Source: DATCKG01 sp036562385 (lineage in GTDB: Bacteria > Bacillota > Sulfobacillia > Symbiobacteriales > Symbiobacteriaceae). From it: a stretch of DNA of 64,000 bases. Location of the stretch: contig DATCKG010000112.1 in NCBI GenBank assembly GCA_036562385.1, forward strand, positions 1 through 64,000, written 5' to 3'. The notes beneath the pieces are model-generated. The model saw nothing but the letters and a program-made list of their open reading frames with translations, searched no databases and was not told the DNA's origin. Positions 36,039 to 44,074 of this stretch are shown one piece after another; the first letter of the stretch is position 1; every line of letters begins with the position of its first letter. The position numbers were made by a program, and so were the translations under genes.

Positions 36039-36859
36039 CGGCCGTTTGAAATCGAGCAAGAGGAGGCGGACAGATCCGCCCCGCCTCCCCAGTAAACCAT
36101 GCGTCCCGTTTCCCACAAATGGAGAGCTCCAGGCGTCCATGTACTAACTATGATCCACCGGGTGGGCCGGTCGTCTTTTTCGTCGGCCGTACGGGCTGCC
36201 ACTCTGGGATACACGCACCCGAAAAGCGACGCGTGGAGAGGCTCGCCTCTGGGGCGAGCCTCTCCACCTTTACGGAAGCCCCGCCCTCTTGCAGGGCGGG
36301 GCCAAAGCGGTGTTTCTTAGTTGGGGCGGAGCCGGAACACGGGGCCATCCAGGCCATCGTCGCGGTACGCCTACCAGAGGGCTGCCAGGTCGTCGGCGGT
36401 TCGATGGGGCAGGCGCCGGACCCATTCTTTCACCAGAGCGTCCGGGCCACGTTGGGCTGTTGGCCAGTGGCAATATCAACCGAAAGCTGCTGAACCAGTT
36501 CCAGGTCTTCAAGACGCTTTTCGATCTCAGTCACCAGAGCAGCCCCCACTCAATGGCCTTGCGAATCATCCATCCGATGGTACGGGCGGTGGGGAGTGAA
36601 CTCCAACGCGCTCTCGGTCCAAAGCAGCCTCATTGCATTTCCAAGTAGACCGAGAGTCTCCAGGCTTCCTCGCCAAGCACCTCAATCCCTGGCATCACAG
36701 CCAATCCAGTCCACGACTGTCAAGACCTAATTCATATGAAGTTTCGAATACTCCCTGAACCGGCCGCTTCCGCCGGCGGTTCCGTTCCCTTGTGCTTGGC
36801 GTGCGGCCGGGGATGAAAAGGAGCAGCCAACCCACTCTGCAAATCGCCCTTTATGGATA
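36039..36859. other. Gene-poor spacer with hairpins and possible eroded coding sequence
   Basis: No intact gene is convincing here. Two adjacent perfect hairpins lie at 36233-36302. On the minus strand between about 36540 and 36310, two fragments read like protein in different frames: one with EIEKRLEDLELVQQLSVDI ends at a stop near 36444. The other, with DALVKEWVRRLPHR and ADDLAALW, has a stop near 36370 and then continues as AYRDDGLDGPVFRLRP. This looks like a small gene broken by a frameshift and a stop; I do not recognise the family. From about 36560 the GC content falls visibly. Confidence 0.45.
36233..36302. repeat. Two adjacent perfect inverted repeats
   Basis: The first is a 15-bp stem (36233-36247 with 36253-36267, 5-nt loop); the second is a 10-bp stem (36278-36287 with 36293-36302). 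The second is followed by CAAAGCGGTGTTTCTT. They could terminate transcription from the glutamate-synthase-domain gene or be remnants of a mobile element. Confidence 0.6.
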
Positions 36860-36888
36860 TTGACATAACAGTGGTTAACAGATAGTAT
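36860..36888 (+). promoter_or_regulatory. Consensus-type promoter of the leader/MFS transcript
   Basis: TTGACA (36860-36865) and TAGTAT (36883-36888) are separated by exactly 17 bp. An inverted repeat, GATAGTA (36881-36887) and TACTATC (36900-36906), overlaps the -10 and the start site and may be an operator or a 5' hairpin. Confidence 0.8.
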
Positions 36889-36998
36889 GTTGAGGAAGGT
36901 ACTATCGGAATATACGCTGATAGTGGACTACTCTGTGAACTAGTTAGCGCAATACAAACGCCGTTAATCTAGAATCTCAGAAAGGAGCCGACAAATAA

Positions 36999-37082
36999 TT
37001 GAGAAGGGTCAATCCGTGGGACGCCCTGGGCCGTCCTCCGATCCCTATGGCTGGCATTATCTGCATCGTCGGTAAGTGCTAG
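36999..37082 (+). CDS. 27-residue leader peptide upstream of the MFS exporter
   Basis: A strong ribosome site AAAGGAG (36981-36987) lies 11 nt before a TTG start. The peptide begins MRRVNPWDALG, contains the proline stretch RPPIP and ends MAGIICIVGKC. The TAG stop (37080-37082) is only 4 nt before the 5' arm of a terminator stem. This arrangement matches attenuator leader peptides of antibiotic-resistance genes: a ribosome paused near the C-terminal codons would mask the 5' arm and allow readthrough into the exporter gene. An alternative is a peptide product exported by the MFS protein. It is too short for homology judgement; the call rests on context. Confidence 0.6.
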   Translation: MRRVNPWDALGRPPIPMAGIICIVGKC

Positions 37083-37086
37083 CGCC

Positions 37087-37134
37087 TAGGCTGTACCCCC
37101 TTCTTATGAGGGGGGTACAGCCTATCTCTCTTTA
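37087..37134 (+). terminator. Attenuator terminator before the MFS gene
   Basis: A perfect 14-bp stem (TAGGCTGTACCCCC at 37087-37100 with GGGGGTACAGCCTA at 37111-37124) has a 10-nt loop and is followed by TCTCTCTTTA. It sits between the leader stop and the MFS start 62 nt further on, so transcription into the exporter requires antitermination. Confidence 0.85.
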
Positions 37135-37195
37135 TACAAGCGCATGAACTGAAGCGGCCGAGGACGAAGCATATCTGAGCAAGGGGGTGAAGCGT

Positions 37196-38449
37196 TTGCA
37201 GAGGAAATTTCCTCTCTATGCGCTAATAACAGCTAACATTATCTCCAACATTGGCAACCAGCTAACCTTACTAGCGGTTCCGTGGTTTGTCCTGGAGACT
37301 ACGGGTAGTGCTTCCAAGGCGGGCATCACAGGCTTCTTCTCCATGCTTCCTGCGATACTGGCCACCTTTTTCAGTGGCCCCATTATTGATCGGGTGGGCT
37401 ACAAGCGGGTCAGTATTCTTTCTGACATTATGAGCGGTATCACGGTAGCTCTGATCCCGTTGCTACATCATACTGTGGGGCTCTCATTTTGGCAGTTGCA
37501 GGTGCTGGTCTTCATGAGTGCTCTTCTGGATGCTCCAGGGAGCACCGCACGTTTCTCCATCGTTCCCGAGTTGAGTCAGGCGGCAGAGATACCCCTGGAA
37601 CGGACCAACGCGGTGAGGCAACTTGCCAATCAGTTGGCCATATTGGCTAGCCCCCTGCTTGGTGGCGTTCTGGTGACCCGAATCGGGGCCAGCAACGTCC
37701 TCTGGGTGGATGCCTTCACCTTCTTGGTATCGGCTGTAACCATTGCTATAGGCATTCCCGCCAGGCTGGTGCCTGCTCCCATAAAGACGGAGGAAAGGAA
37801 CAGTCTGACGGCATACGTGCGAGATCTAAAAGCAGGCTTTCGGTTTGTCCGCACCGATCGGCTGCTTGCCAGCATGTTCATAGTTCAAGTTCTGCTCAAC
37901 TTCCTGGTAAGCCCCCTTGAAGGCGTGCTCCTACCGGCCTACTGCAAGCAAGTGCTGAATAGCCCCACGGCTCTGGGTGCCATTCTCTCAGGCATTGGTG
38001 CCGGTTCCATCGTGGGTACTGCTCTCTATGCTACGGTAGCTCCCCGTTTCTCGCGGCGGGTAATCTACCTGAGCGCCTGGGTACTGATGGCCCTGCTACA
38101 GTTAGGCATGTCCTTCCTGCCGCCGCTGCCCTACATGATTACACTAGCGGTCTTGCTCGGCGTGGCTTACGGGCCGATCAATCCTATTATCCAGACACTG
38201 CAGCAAGAACGGGTGCCGACAAACATGCGTGCACGGGTCTTCGGGATGCTAGCAGCCCTGACCGACATGGCCATGCCCCTGGGGCCTGTCGTCGCCGGGT
38301 TTGCCATCGAGACAATAGGCATCGAGCGCACCTATCTGGTCATGGCTATCATCTATCTTATCGTGGTTCTTACCCAGTTCTTCAACCGGCGTCTCAGGGA
38401 GATGGATCGGTCTCCGGGTACCATTGCCCTGCAGGAGTTCAGAAGTTGA
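37196..38449 (+). CDS. MFS efflux transporter (MefA/MFS_3-like)
   Basis: This 417-residue membrane protein has twelve predicted spans and the MFS loop 2-3 motif GPIIDRVGYKRVSILSD near residue 60. The family resembles macrolide and enterobactin exporters (MFS_3), such as Mef. I choose the TTG at 37196 (MQRKFPLYALITANIISNIG): the AAGGGGGTGA site has correct spacing to it but overlaps the GTG at 37187. The gene has clearly lower GC and more A/T-ending codons than its neighbours, suggesting recent acquisition. A leader ORF and terminator precede it. The transported compound is unknown. Confidence 0.88.
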   Translation: MQRKFPLYALITANIISNIGNQLTLLAVPWFVLETTGSASKAGITGFFSMLPAILATFFSGPIIDRVGYKRVSILSDIMSGITVALIPLLHHTVGLSFWQLQVLVFMSALLDAPGSTARFSIVPELSQAAEIPLERTNAVRQLANQLAILASPLLGGVLVTRIGASNVLWVDAFTFLVSAVTIAIGIPARLVPAPIKTEERNSLTAYVRDLKAGFRFVRTDRLLASMFIVQVLLNFLVSPLEGVLLPAYCKQVLNSPTALGAILSGIGAGSIVGTALYATVAPRFSRRVIYLSAWVLMALLQLGMSFLPPLPYMITLAVLLGVAYGPINPIIQTLQQERVPTNMRARVFGMLAALTDMAMPLGPVVAGFAIETIGIERTYLVMAIIYLIVVLTQFFNRRLREMDRSPGTIALQEFRS

Positions 38450-38543
38450 GCGCGTACGGAGCTATCATGACGTGACCGTCACGAGGCGTCCCTCTTACCC
38501 CGTCGAAATTTTTCTTACAGTCCAGCAGGAAAGCGGGGAGTTG

Positions 38544-38552
38544 TGATATACT
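38544..38552 (+). promoter_or_regulatory. Extended -10 promoter before the ferredoxin-NADP reductase gene
   Basis: TGATATACT is an extended -10 element about 55 nt upstream of the GTG start. A convincing -35 is not visible at the expected spacing. Confidence 0.5.
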
Positions 38553-38607
38553 GTAAAAAGATGTAGGCTTTCATTTAAGCTGCAACAAGAGGGAGGTTGA
38601 GTGGATC

Positions 38608-39621
38608 GTGCCAGCGGAGAAGGAGCTCTACGATGTGATCATCGTAGGAGCTGGTCCCAGCGGCCTGTTCGGTGTCTTCTACGCCGGGATGCGCGGTATG
38701 AAGACCAAGGTGATTGAGGCACTGCCTCAGGTCGGTGGTCAGCTCACGGCGCTGTATCCCGAAAAATACATCTATGACGTAGCTGGTTTCCCCCGTGTTA
38801 CTGCCAAACAGCTGATTGAAAACTTGAAGGAGCAGGCGGACCTGGCCAACCCTGACGCTGTCTATGTCTTGAATCAGCGGGTGGAGACCCTGACCAAGCT
38901 GGAAGACGGCACCTTTGAGCTGAAGACCGATGTGGGCGAATCCCACTATGCCAAGAGCGTGCTGATCACCGCCGGCATCGGCGCCTTTGAGCCTAACCGG
39001 CTGCCCAATGAATCGGCCCGGGCGTATGAGGGCAAGGGCGTCGTGTACACGGTCACCGACGTATCCCAGTTCGAGGGCAAGAATGTGCTGGTGATCGGCG
39101 GTGGCGATTCGGCCGTGGACTTTGCTTTGATGACCGAGCCTGTGGCCAAGTCGGTGACCCTCATCCACCGGCGTGAGGGCTTCCGTGCCCACGAAGAGGC
39201 CCTGAAGAAGCTGGCTGCCTCCCGGGTTCAGGTGAAAACCTTCTACGAACTGCGCAGGGTCGAGGGCGACGGCAATTGGGTCAAGCACGCGGTCATCTTC
39301 GACAACCGGACCCAGGAAGAGACGGTGCTCGACGTCGACTACGTCATCGTGGGAACCGGTTTCAAGGCCTCCCTGGGACGCATCCTGGAGTGGGGGCTTG
39401 AGACCGTCGGCAACAAGCAGATCGTCATCAACAGCAAGGGCGAAACGAATATCCCCGGTGTCTACGCCGCCGGCGACATCGCCTGGTATCCGGGCAAGAT
39501 CCGCCTGATTGCCACCGGCTTTGGCGAGGCGGCCACCGCCATCAACAACGCCAAGGCGTACGTAGATCCTTCCTCGGCGGTCTTCCCGGGTCATTCCTCC
39601 GAGGGGAAACATAAGAAGTAG
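38608..39621 (+). CDS. Ferredoxin-NADP(+) reductase, thioredoxin-reductase-like type
   Basis: This 337-residue flavoprotein has GAGPSGL FAD-binding (residues 14-20), VIGGGDSAVDFAL NADPH-binding near 165, the HRREGFRAHE segment and the FAD motif GVYAAGDIAWYPGKIRL near 285. The redox-active CxxC of true thioredoxin reductases is absent, which places it with YumC/TrxR-like ferredoxin reductases. These exchange electrons between NADPH and ferredoxin. GTG start after GGGAGG; an isolated gene with its own promoter and terminator. Confidence 0.92.
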   Translation: MPAEKELYDVIIVGAGPSGLFGVFYAGMRGMKTKVIEALPQVGGQLTALYPEKYIYDVAGFPRVTAKQLIENLKEQADLANPDAVYVLNQRVETLTKLEDGTFELKTDVGESHYAKSVLITAGIGAFEPNRLPNESARAYEGKGVVYTVTDVSQFEGKNVLVIGGGDSAVDFALMTEPVAKSVTLIHRREGFRAHEEALKKLAASRVQVKTFYELRRVEGDGNWVKHAVIFDNRTQEETVLDVDYVIVGTGFKASLGRILEWGLETVGNKQIVINSKGETNIPGVYAAGDIAWYPGKIRLIATGFGEAATAINNAKAYVDPSSAVFPGHSSEGKHKK

Positions 39622-39644
39622 CATTGATTCCTACTTGCATATCG

Positions 39645-39678
39645 GAGCCCCGCAGGATTCCGGGGCTCTGTTTGTTTT
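39645..39678 (+). terminator. Terminator of the ferredoxin-NADP reductase gene
   Basis: GAGCCCCG (39645-39652) pairs with CGGGGCTC (39661-39668), followed by TGTTTGTTTT. Confidence 0.88.
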
Positions 39679-39857
39679 GGCAAAACGCGGTCTTCCTGCC
39701 CGGCCTTGCCGTGACCATCCACCGGCGCCACGACACAAGTCGCAGCGGTGCGTCGATCGCGGCCAGCCTTTGACAAGAAAAAGAAGGCACCAGGGCCTGC
39801 TGCGTGGAAGCCTTGGGACAGGGAATACTTGCGTATGGGCGCCCGGGAGGCGGTCAC

Positions 39858-40559
39858 ATGCACCCACGGCTGCACCAGGTCCAGTGGCTCTTCCTGGATC
39901 CTTCTGTCTTGTTGAATGAAAATGCGACGGAGCAGGCGCTGCGCCAAAGCATTCAGCGCGCCCTGGCACGCCGGGGACGGAAGGTCGACCGCGAGACGGT
40001 GGAACGGGCCTGGATGCAGGCCATTACGGCTCCAAAACCGGTTCATCCTCTGGTGGGCGCGGTGCAGATCCTGGCGCCGGACGCGGCCTCGGCCGCGGCG
40101 GTACTGGCCGAGGTGATTCGGAGCACCCAGTGCGTGGACACCCTGTACCCCGGTGTTCAGCTGGCGCTTCACGCGCTGCAAAAGGTGTTCAGGTTAGGCA
40201 TCATCGCACCGTACCGGCTGCCGGGGGTGCGGACGCAGCTGAACCGGTACCACCTGCACTTTGCCCTCGTGGCCCTCTGCGACGAACTCAACCTCTCCAG
40301 CCGGTTGGACGTGGGTCCCCGGCCGGACCCGGCGCTGTTCGTCTGGGCCCTCCGGAAAGCCGGTTGCCCGGCTTCCCAGGCTGCCTTCGCCAGCGATCGG
40401 GTGGACCTGGGGCTCGCCCCGGCCAAGATGGCAGGGATGACCACCATCTGGATCCGGCAGACCAACCATAAGCTCCGGCATCCCCGCAACCACCTGGAGA
40501 TGCCGGACCTTACGTTCAATCAACTGAGCGATCTGGCCCGGTTTGTGGAGCAAGCCTAG
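39858..40559 (+). CDS. HAD-superfamily-like protein with degenerate active site
   Basis: This is a 233-residue protein. The C-terminal part (FASDRVDLGLAPAKMAGMTTIWIRQ) resembles HAD motif IV and the helix that follows, and YRLPGVRTQLNRYHL fits the region after motif II. The N-terminal motif I reads WLFLDPSVLLNEN, so the nucleophile pattern DxDxT is replaced by LDPS. It may therefore lack phosphatase activity and be a regulatory or structural relative. The ATG at 39858 has GGGAGGCGG upstream. It has no obvious operon partner. Confidence 0.6.
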   Translation: MHPRLHQVQWLFLDPSVLLNENATEQALRQSIQRALARRGRKVDRETVERAWMQAITAPKPVHPLVGAVQILAPDAASAAAVLAEVIRSTQCVDTLYPGVQLALHALQKVFRLGIIAPYRLPGVRTQLNRYHLHFALVALCDELNLSSRLDVGPRPDPALFVWALRKAGCPASQAAFASDRVDLGLAPAKMAGMTTIWIRQTNHKLRHPRNHLEMPDLTFNQLSDLARFVEQA

Positions 40560-40636
40560 GCCGGACCGACAAGAGCCTGCACCCCCACCTATCTCCCGCC
40601 TCGTCTCGTTGTCAAGGCATCGACCAGCAGGTTCGC

Positions 40637-41206
40637 CTACTGCGTGACCGGCTCAGGCAGGAGACTGGTCTGAGCCGGCATCCATTCCCACATCGTTCCT
40701 TCGTGAAGAACATACAGCAGCGTGCCGTCCTCCGCGAAGGCCTGCATGGGCTGAATATAGACCTCGTCCTCATAGACAAACAGATACCCCGTTTCCGGAG
40801 TGACGCTCTGGTCCGCCTGCCCCTCCGCTCTTACCGTCGTCACCCGGGGATCGCTGAAAATCCCCCCATAAGCCGCAACGGGTTTGAAAGTCGGGCCGGG
40901 TTCCATGTCACAGCCCATGCCCGCTTTCGTGACGGGGGCATCCGTAACTGCACCGCACTGTGCAAATCCCATCGAAACCCAGAAGGGCCCCGCGCGGCGG
41001 ACCACTGCCACGAAACAACCGCTTTGCTCACGTTGAACCAGCAGAGCAAGGCCGCCATACACCGGAGTCGTGCGCAGGATCTCGACGTCACCGTCCAACC
41101 TTACAGCGAGAGCGCTTAACGGGGTCAACCGGTACCCCCAACGCCAGAAATAGCTTCCTGTCGCCGCTGCCACAACGAATAAGGCTACCGCGATCCACTT
41201 CCGCAT
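40637..41206 (-). CDS. Hypothetical exported or membrane-anchored protein
   Basis: This 189-residue protein has an N-terminal hydrophobic stretch (WIAVALFVVAAATGSYFW) after MRK, consistent with a signal anchor, and an extracytoplasmic part with four cysteines. I do not recognise the family. The ATG at 41206 is preceded by GGGAGGAAG; a longer frame adds 22 unlikely residues. It lies downstream of another exported protein on the same strand but is separated from it by a strong terminator. Confidence 0.6.
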   Translation of the reverse strand: MRKWIAVALFVVAAATGSYFWRWGYRLTPLSALAVRLDGDVEILRTTPVYGGLALLVQREQSGCFVAVVRRAGPFWVSMGFAQCGAVTDAPVTKAGMGCDMEPGPTFKPVAAYGGIFSDPRVTTVRAEGQADQSVTPETGYLFVYEDEVYIQPMQAFAEDGTLLYVLHEGTMWEWMPAQTSLLPEPVTQ

Positions 41207-41270
41207 CCGTGCTTCCTCCCTACCATGGAAACCGCTACCGCCCATAGGTGCTTGATGAGAGTTTCTATTC

Positions 41271-41325
41271 AAATAGAAAGAAAACCTCTTGCATGGGTCC
41301 CAGGAGCGGGCTCATGCAAGAGGTT
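41271..41325 (-). terminator. Strong terminator after the repeat lipoprotein gene
   Basis: AAACCTCTTGCATG (41281-41294) pairs perfectly with CATGCAAGAGGTTT (41312-41325). On the minus strand it is followed by TCTTTCTATTT. The A/T-rich flanks on both sides mean it could act in both directions. Confidence 0.88.
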
Positions 41326-41355
41326 TTCGTTGTACTCGTGGGAGCCGGCCCCTCT

Positions 41356-42450
41356 TCAATGAGGGGAATTCGGACGAACCCATGTGTTGCCGCTGTCTTC
41401 GGTATAGAGAAGAAAAGTCCTCCGTGGATGCCCTATAATCAGCCATGCAGAGCCATCGGGGTTAGAATCACCCGCAACCGGCCAGCAGCACAGCATATGG
41501 TCACGGGATCTTGTCAGCTTGTAGGATTGGCCGTCAATATAACCGGACTGCCAGGTGGTTGACCCGGGCTGCAAACCTTCAACAGCCACCGCATTGAACG
41601 ATTCGCCAGTCAACAACAGCCCCTCGGTATCAAAGGGAAGCAGTACGCTGCTTTTCGCCAGCGTGTGGTCCACGGCCGGATCATTCCGTCCGGTTACTTC
41701 GGTCCAGCCGCTTTCGGCCGTCAGTTTGTAAAGGACCCAATCTTCCGACCCTGCTCCTGCACCATAAGACACCATCACGAGCGCTGAGCCGTCACTCAAA
41801 CAGGAAGGGGTGCCCAGGCTCTGGGGGGTGAGGGTCGCTTCGCCCCTTTTGATCCATGGAACCTTCCCGGACTCCTGCCATGTCGTCCCCCCATCAAATG
41901 TCACATACGCCGTCGCATAAGCCGGTGCTGGCCTACCGATGGCCCAGCCCACCCCCGGATTGGAGAAACAAGCGCGCTCCACTGGCTCTGGAGTGGTAAC
42001 AGTCTCCCATGTGCGACCACCATCTTGCGACAGGGCCAGTTGCGAGTCGGAGACCACATACCCAAACTCTCTTGTCACGAACCCCCAGTCCTGAACGTCG
42101 TCGGGCCATTGGTAGACGGCTTCCCAATCATCCCCACCGTTTGTCGTGGCCAACAGCGTGTTTTCCTCTAATGCCCACCCAGATTGATCATCGACAAAGA
42201 CAATATCCGAGATATATTTGTCGCCTGATTCATATTGCTTGTTCCAGGAGTTTCCGAGGTCGCTGGACTTCCAGATTCCTCCCTGACCTGCTACCCACAC
42301 GTTCTGCCCCACCGAAGCCACGGCTTGCAACATCGGCGAGTCCTCTTCCTTACTGGGTTCCTCCTCCACGGACTGACCACACCCCGAAGCAGCCACAAAC
42401 ATAACAAGTAACGCAGCTATAGTTCCTGCGGCTCCACTGACTCTTGCCAA
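41356..42450 (-). CDS. BNR/YCF48-like beta-propeller lipoprotein
   Basis: This 364-residue protein has a signal peptide with lipobox (AASGC, Cys near residue 24) and a Glu/Ser-rich linker. The body has repeated Asp-box-like units (SSDLGNSWNKQ, TTNGGDDWEAV, SQDGGRTWETV, TFDGGTTWQES, TEDSGNTWVRP), typical of sialidase/YCF48/photosystem-assembly-like propellers. No catalytic residues of sialidase are evident, so a binding role outside the cell is likelier. The TTG start follows AAAGGAGGG at 7 nt. GC is lower than in surrounding genes. Confidence 0.72.
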   Translation of the reverse strand: MARVSGAAGTIAALLVMFVAASGCGQSVEEEPSKEEDSPMLQAVASVGQNVWVAGQGGIWKSSDLGNSWNKQYESGDKYISDIVFVDDQSGWALEENTLLATTNGGDDWEAVYQWPDDVQDWGFVTREFGYVVSDSQLALSQDGGRTWETVTTPEPVERACFSNPGVGWAIGRPAPAYATAYVTFDGGTTWQESGKVPWIKRGEATLTPQSLGTPSCLSDGSALVMVSYGAGAGSEDWVLYKLTAESGWTEVTGRNDPAVDHTLAKSSVLLPFDTEGLLLTGESFNAVAVEGLQPGSTTWQSGYIDGQSYKLTRSRDHMLCCWPVAGDSNPDGSAWLIIGHPRRTFLLYTEDSGNTWVRPNSPH

Positions 42451-42785
42451 GGCCTGTCCCTCCTTTCATGACGTTGACGTTCAACCCGCTCGATTTGTGC
42501 CAACCTCTCCTGTAACGAACCGCGCTGCGCAATTTCGGACTATCAAGGTCGGTAACGGAATCGCCCATATGTACTCGGGCAGCCTTGAACTGGCTGCGTT
42601 CAACAACATGGAACTGTGGGACCACCAGCTAACTGGCGGCGCTGCCGCTACAGTGGAAAGACCCCGCCTCTGCCAGCGGGGTCTCCCCATTTCTTTCTCC
42701 TTTCCCTCCGATATGCAACCCTTGCGATCTCCGAATTCCTCAACCTCCCATGGCATGGGCCGGGAAATGCCACTTGGGTCATCCC
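42451..42785. other. Spacer between lipoprotein gene and amidohydrolase terminator
   Basis: 335 bp without a convincing gene. It must hold the promoter of the lipoprotein gene, but no clear -35/-10 pair is visible. An inverted repeat (TTGAAC and GTTCAA) occurs near 42585-42605. The terminator of the amidohydrolase lies at 42656-42683. Confidence 0.4.
42656..42683 (-). terminator. Terminator downstream of the amidohydrolase gene
   Basis: GACCCCGC (42660-42667) pairs with GCGGGGTC (42676-42683). On the minus strand it is followed by TTTCC. It is about 100 nt after the amidohydrolase stop. Confidence 0.7.
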
Positions 42786-43961
42786 CTAGCTATACTTCGG
42801 ATTCCGATAAACAACCTTACCGGCCACGATGGTGGCCACCGTCTCGGTCCGCCAGAGGTCAAAGGGATGGCCGGTTAAGATCGCGATGTCCGCTTCCTTG
42901 CCGACCTCCAGGCTGCCGACCCGGTCCCCGACGCCGCACAGATTCGCTGCGTTGATGGTAATCGCCTTCAGGGCCTCCTCCTCATCCATACCTGCCTTGT
43001 TGCATAGGGCCGCGCAGAGGGGCAGGTACTGGACAGGGGTAACCGGGTGGTCGGTAATGATCGCGGTGGTAATCCCCGCCCGCTGCAGGATCCCGGCCGT
43101 CTCCCAGGCCTTGCGGGAAGTCTCGATCTTGCCCCGGGAGGTGAGGATCGGCCCGACGGTGACGCCCTTGACCCGGGGCTCCGCCGCGAGGACATCGGCA
43201 ATCAGGTATCCCTCGGTGCAGTGCTCGATGATCAGGTCAAAGTCAAACTCCCGGGCCAGGCGGATCGCGGTCATGATGTCATCCTGCCGGTGCGCGTGCA
43301 TCCGAAGGGGTACCTCCCGCCGCAGCACTGCGCAGACCGGTTCCAGCCGGGGGTCGTAATCCGGCCCCTCCTCCCCCTTGGCCCGGGCGGCTTCCTGCTT
43401 CCGCATATAGGTTTGAGCCTTGTAAAAGAGTTCCCGGAAGTACCCGGCGGAGCCCATGCGAGTCGTAATCTTGCCCTTGGGGGAGTAAATCCGCTTTGGA
43501 TTTTCCCCCAGGGCAGCCTTCAGGCCGCTGAAGGGCTTCAGCACCATCTCCTCCACAGTGCTGCCCCAGGTGCGGCAAGTCGCCGCCTGACCGCCCACCA
43601 CATTGGCGCTGCCGGGGGTCATCCAGGCGGTGGTGATGCCCGCCTCCACGGCATCCTTCAGGCCGGTATCCCGGGGATTGATGGCATCGATGGCCCGCAG
43701 GTGCGGGGTGCAGGGATCCGCCATCTCGTTGGTGTCGTCGCCGGCCTGGGCCACGTCTTGCTCGCAAACGCCCAGATGGCTGTGGGCTTCAATGAGCCCT
43801 GGCAGCACCCACATCCCCCGGGCATCGATCACCTCTGCTCCTGCCGGCACCGGCACCTCGGTACCGATGGCGGCGATCTTCCCATCCTGAATCAAGATAG
43901 AACCCTGCCCGATGACGCCGCGGGTAATGGTATGGATCCGCCCGTTCTGAATGACCAGCAC
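42786..43961 (-). CDS. Amidohydrolase (imidazolonepropionase-like)
   Basis: This is a 391-residue metal-dependent amidohydrolase. The metal ligands start with LPGLIEAHSHLGV near residue 55, further histidines lie in RMHAHRQDD and IEHCTEG, and the late aspartate is in AIITDHPVTP. A composite beta-sandwich formed by N- and C-terminal ends is seen as GSLEVGKEADIAILTGHPFD. The substrate is unknown; relatives act on cyclic amides or dipeptides. The GTG at 43961 follows GGAGGG, and an ATG at 44012 would add 17 uncertain residues. Confidence 0.83.
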   Translation of the reverse strand: MLVIQNGRIHTITRGVIGQGSILIQDGKIAAIGTEVPVPAGAEVIDARGMWVLPGLIEAHSHLGVCEQDVAQAGDDTNEMADPCTPHLRAIDAINPRDTGLKDAVEAGITTAWMTPGSANVVGGQAATCRTWGSTVEEMVLKPFSGLKAALGENPKRIYSPKGKITTRMGSAGYFRELFYKAQTYMRKQEAARAKGEEGPDYDPRLEPVCAVLRREVPLRMHAHRQDDIMTAIRLAREFDFDLIIEHCTEGYLIADVLAAEPRVKGVTVGPILTSRGKIETSRKAWETAGILQRAGITTAIITDHPVTPVQYLPLCAALCNKAGMDEEEALKAITINAANLCGVGDRVGSLEVGKEADIAILTGHPFDLWRTETVATIVAGKVVYRNPKYS

Positions 43962-44074
43962 GCGCGCACGCTCCCTCCGTAGCCATAAAGTATGGTTGCG
44001 AAACTTCTCCATCGGTTATCCAGATTCCTTTCCGAGGTACCGGGAGGAAGCGGGCGCCCGAGGGCGACCCGGCC

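Noticed and set aside
36270..36512. An 80-codon minus-strand frame in the spacer
   Set aside because: It reads out of frame with the two protein-like fragments in the same place and is Pro/Arg-rich, so I treat it as a by-product of erosion rather than a gene.
42585..42605. TTGAAC/GTTCAA inverted repeat before the lipoprotein gene
   Set aside because: Short arms, no clear promoter beside it and no second copy nearby; too weak to call an operator.
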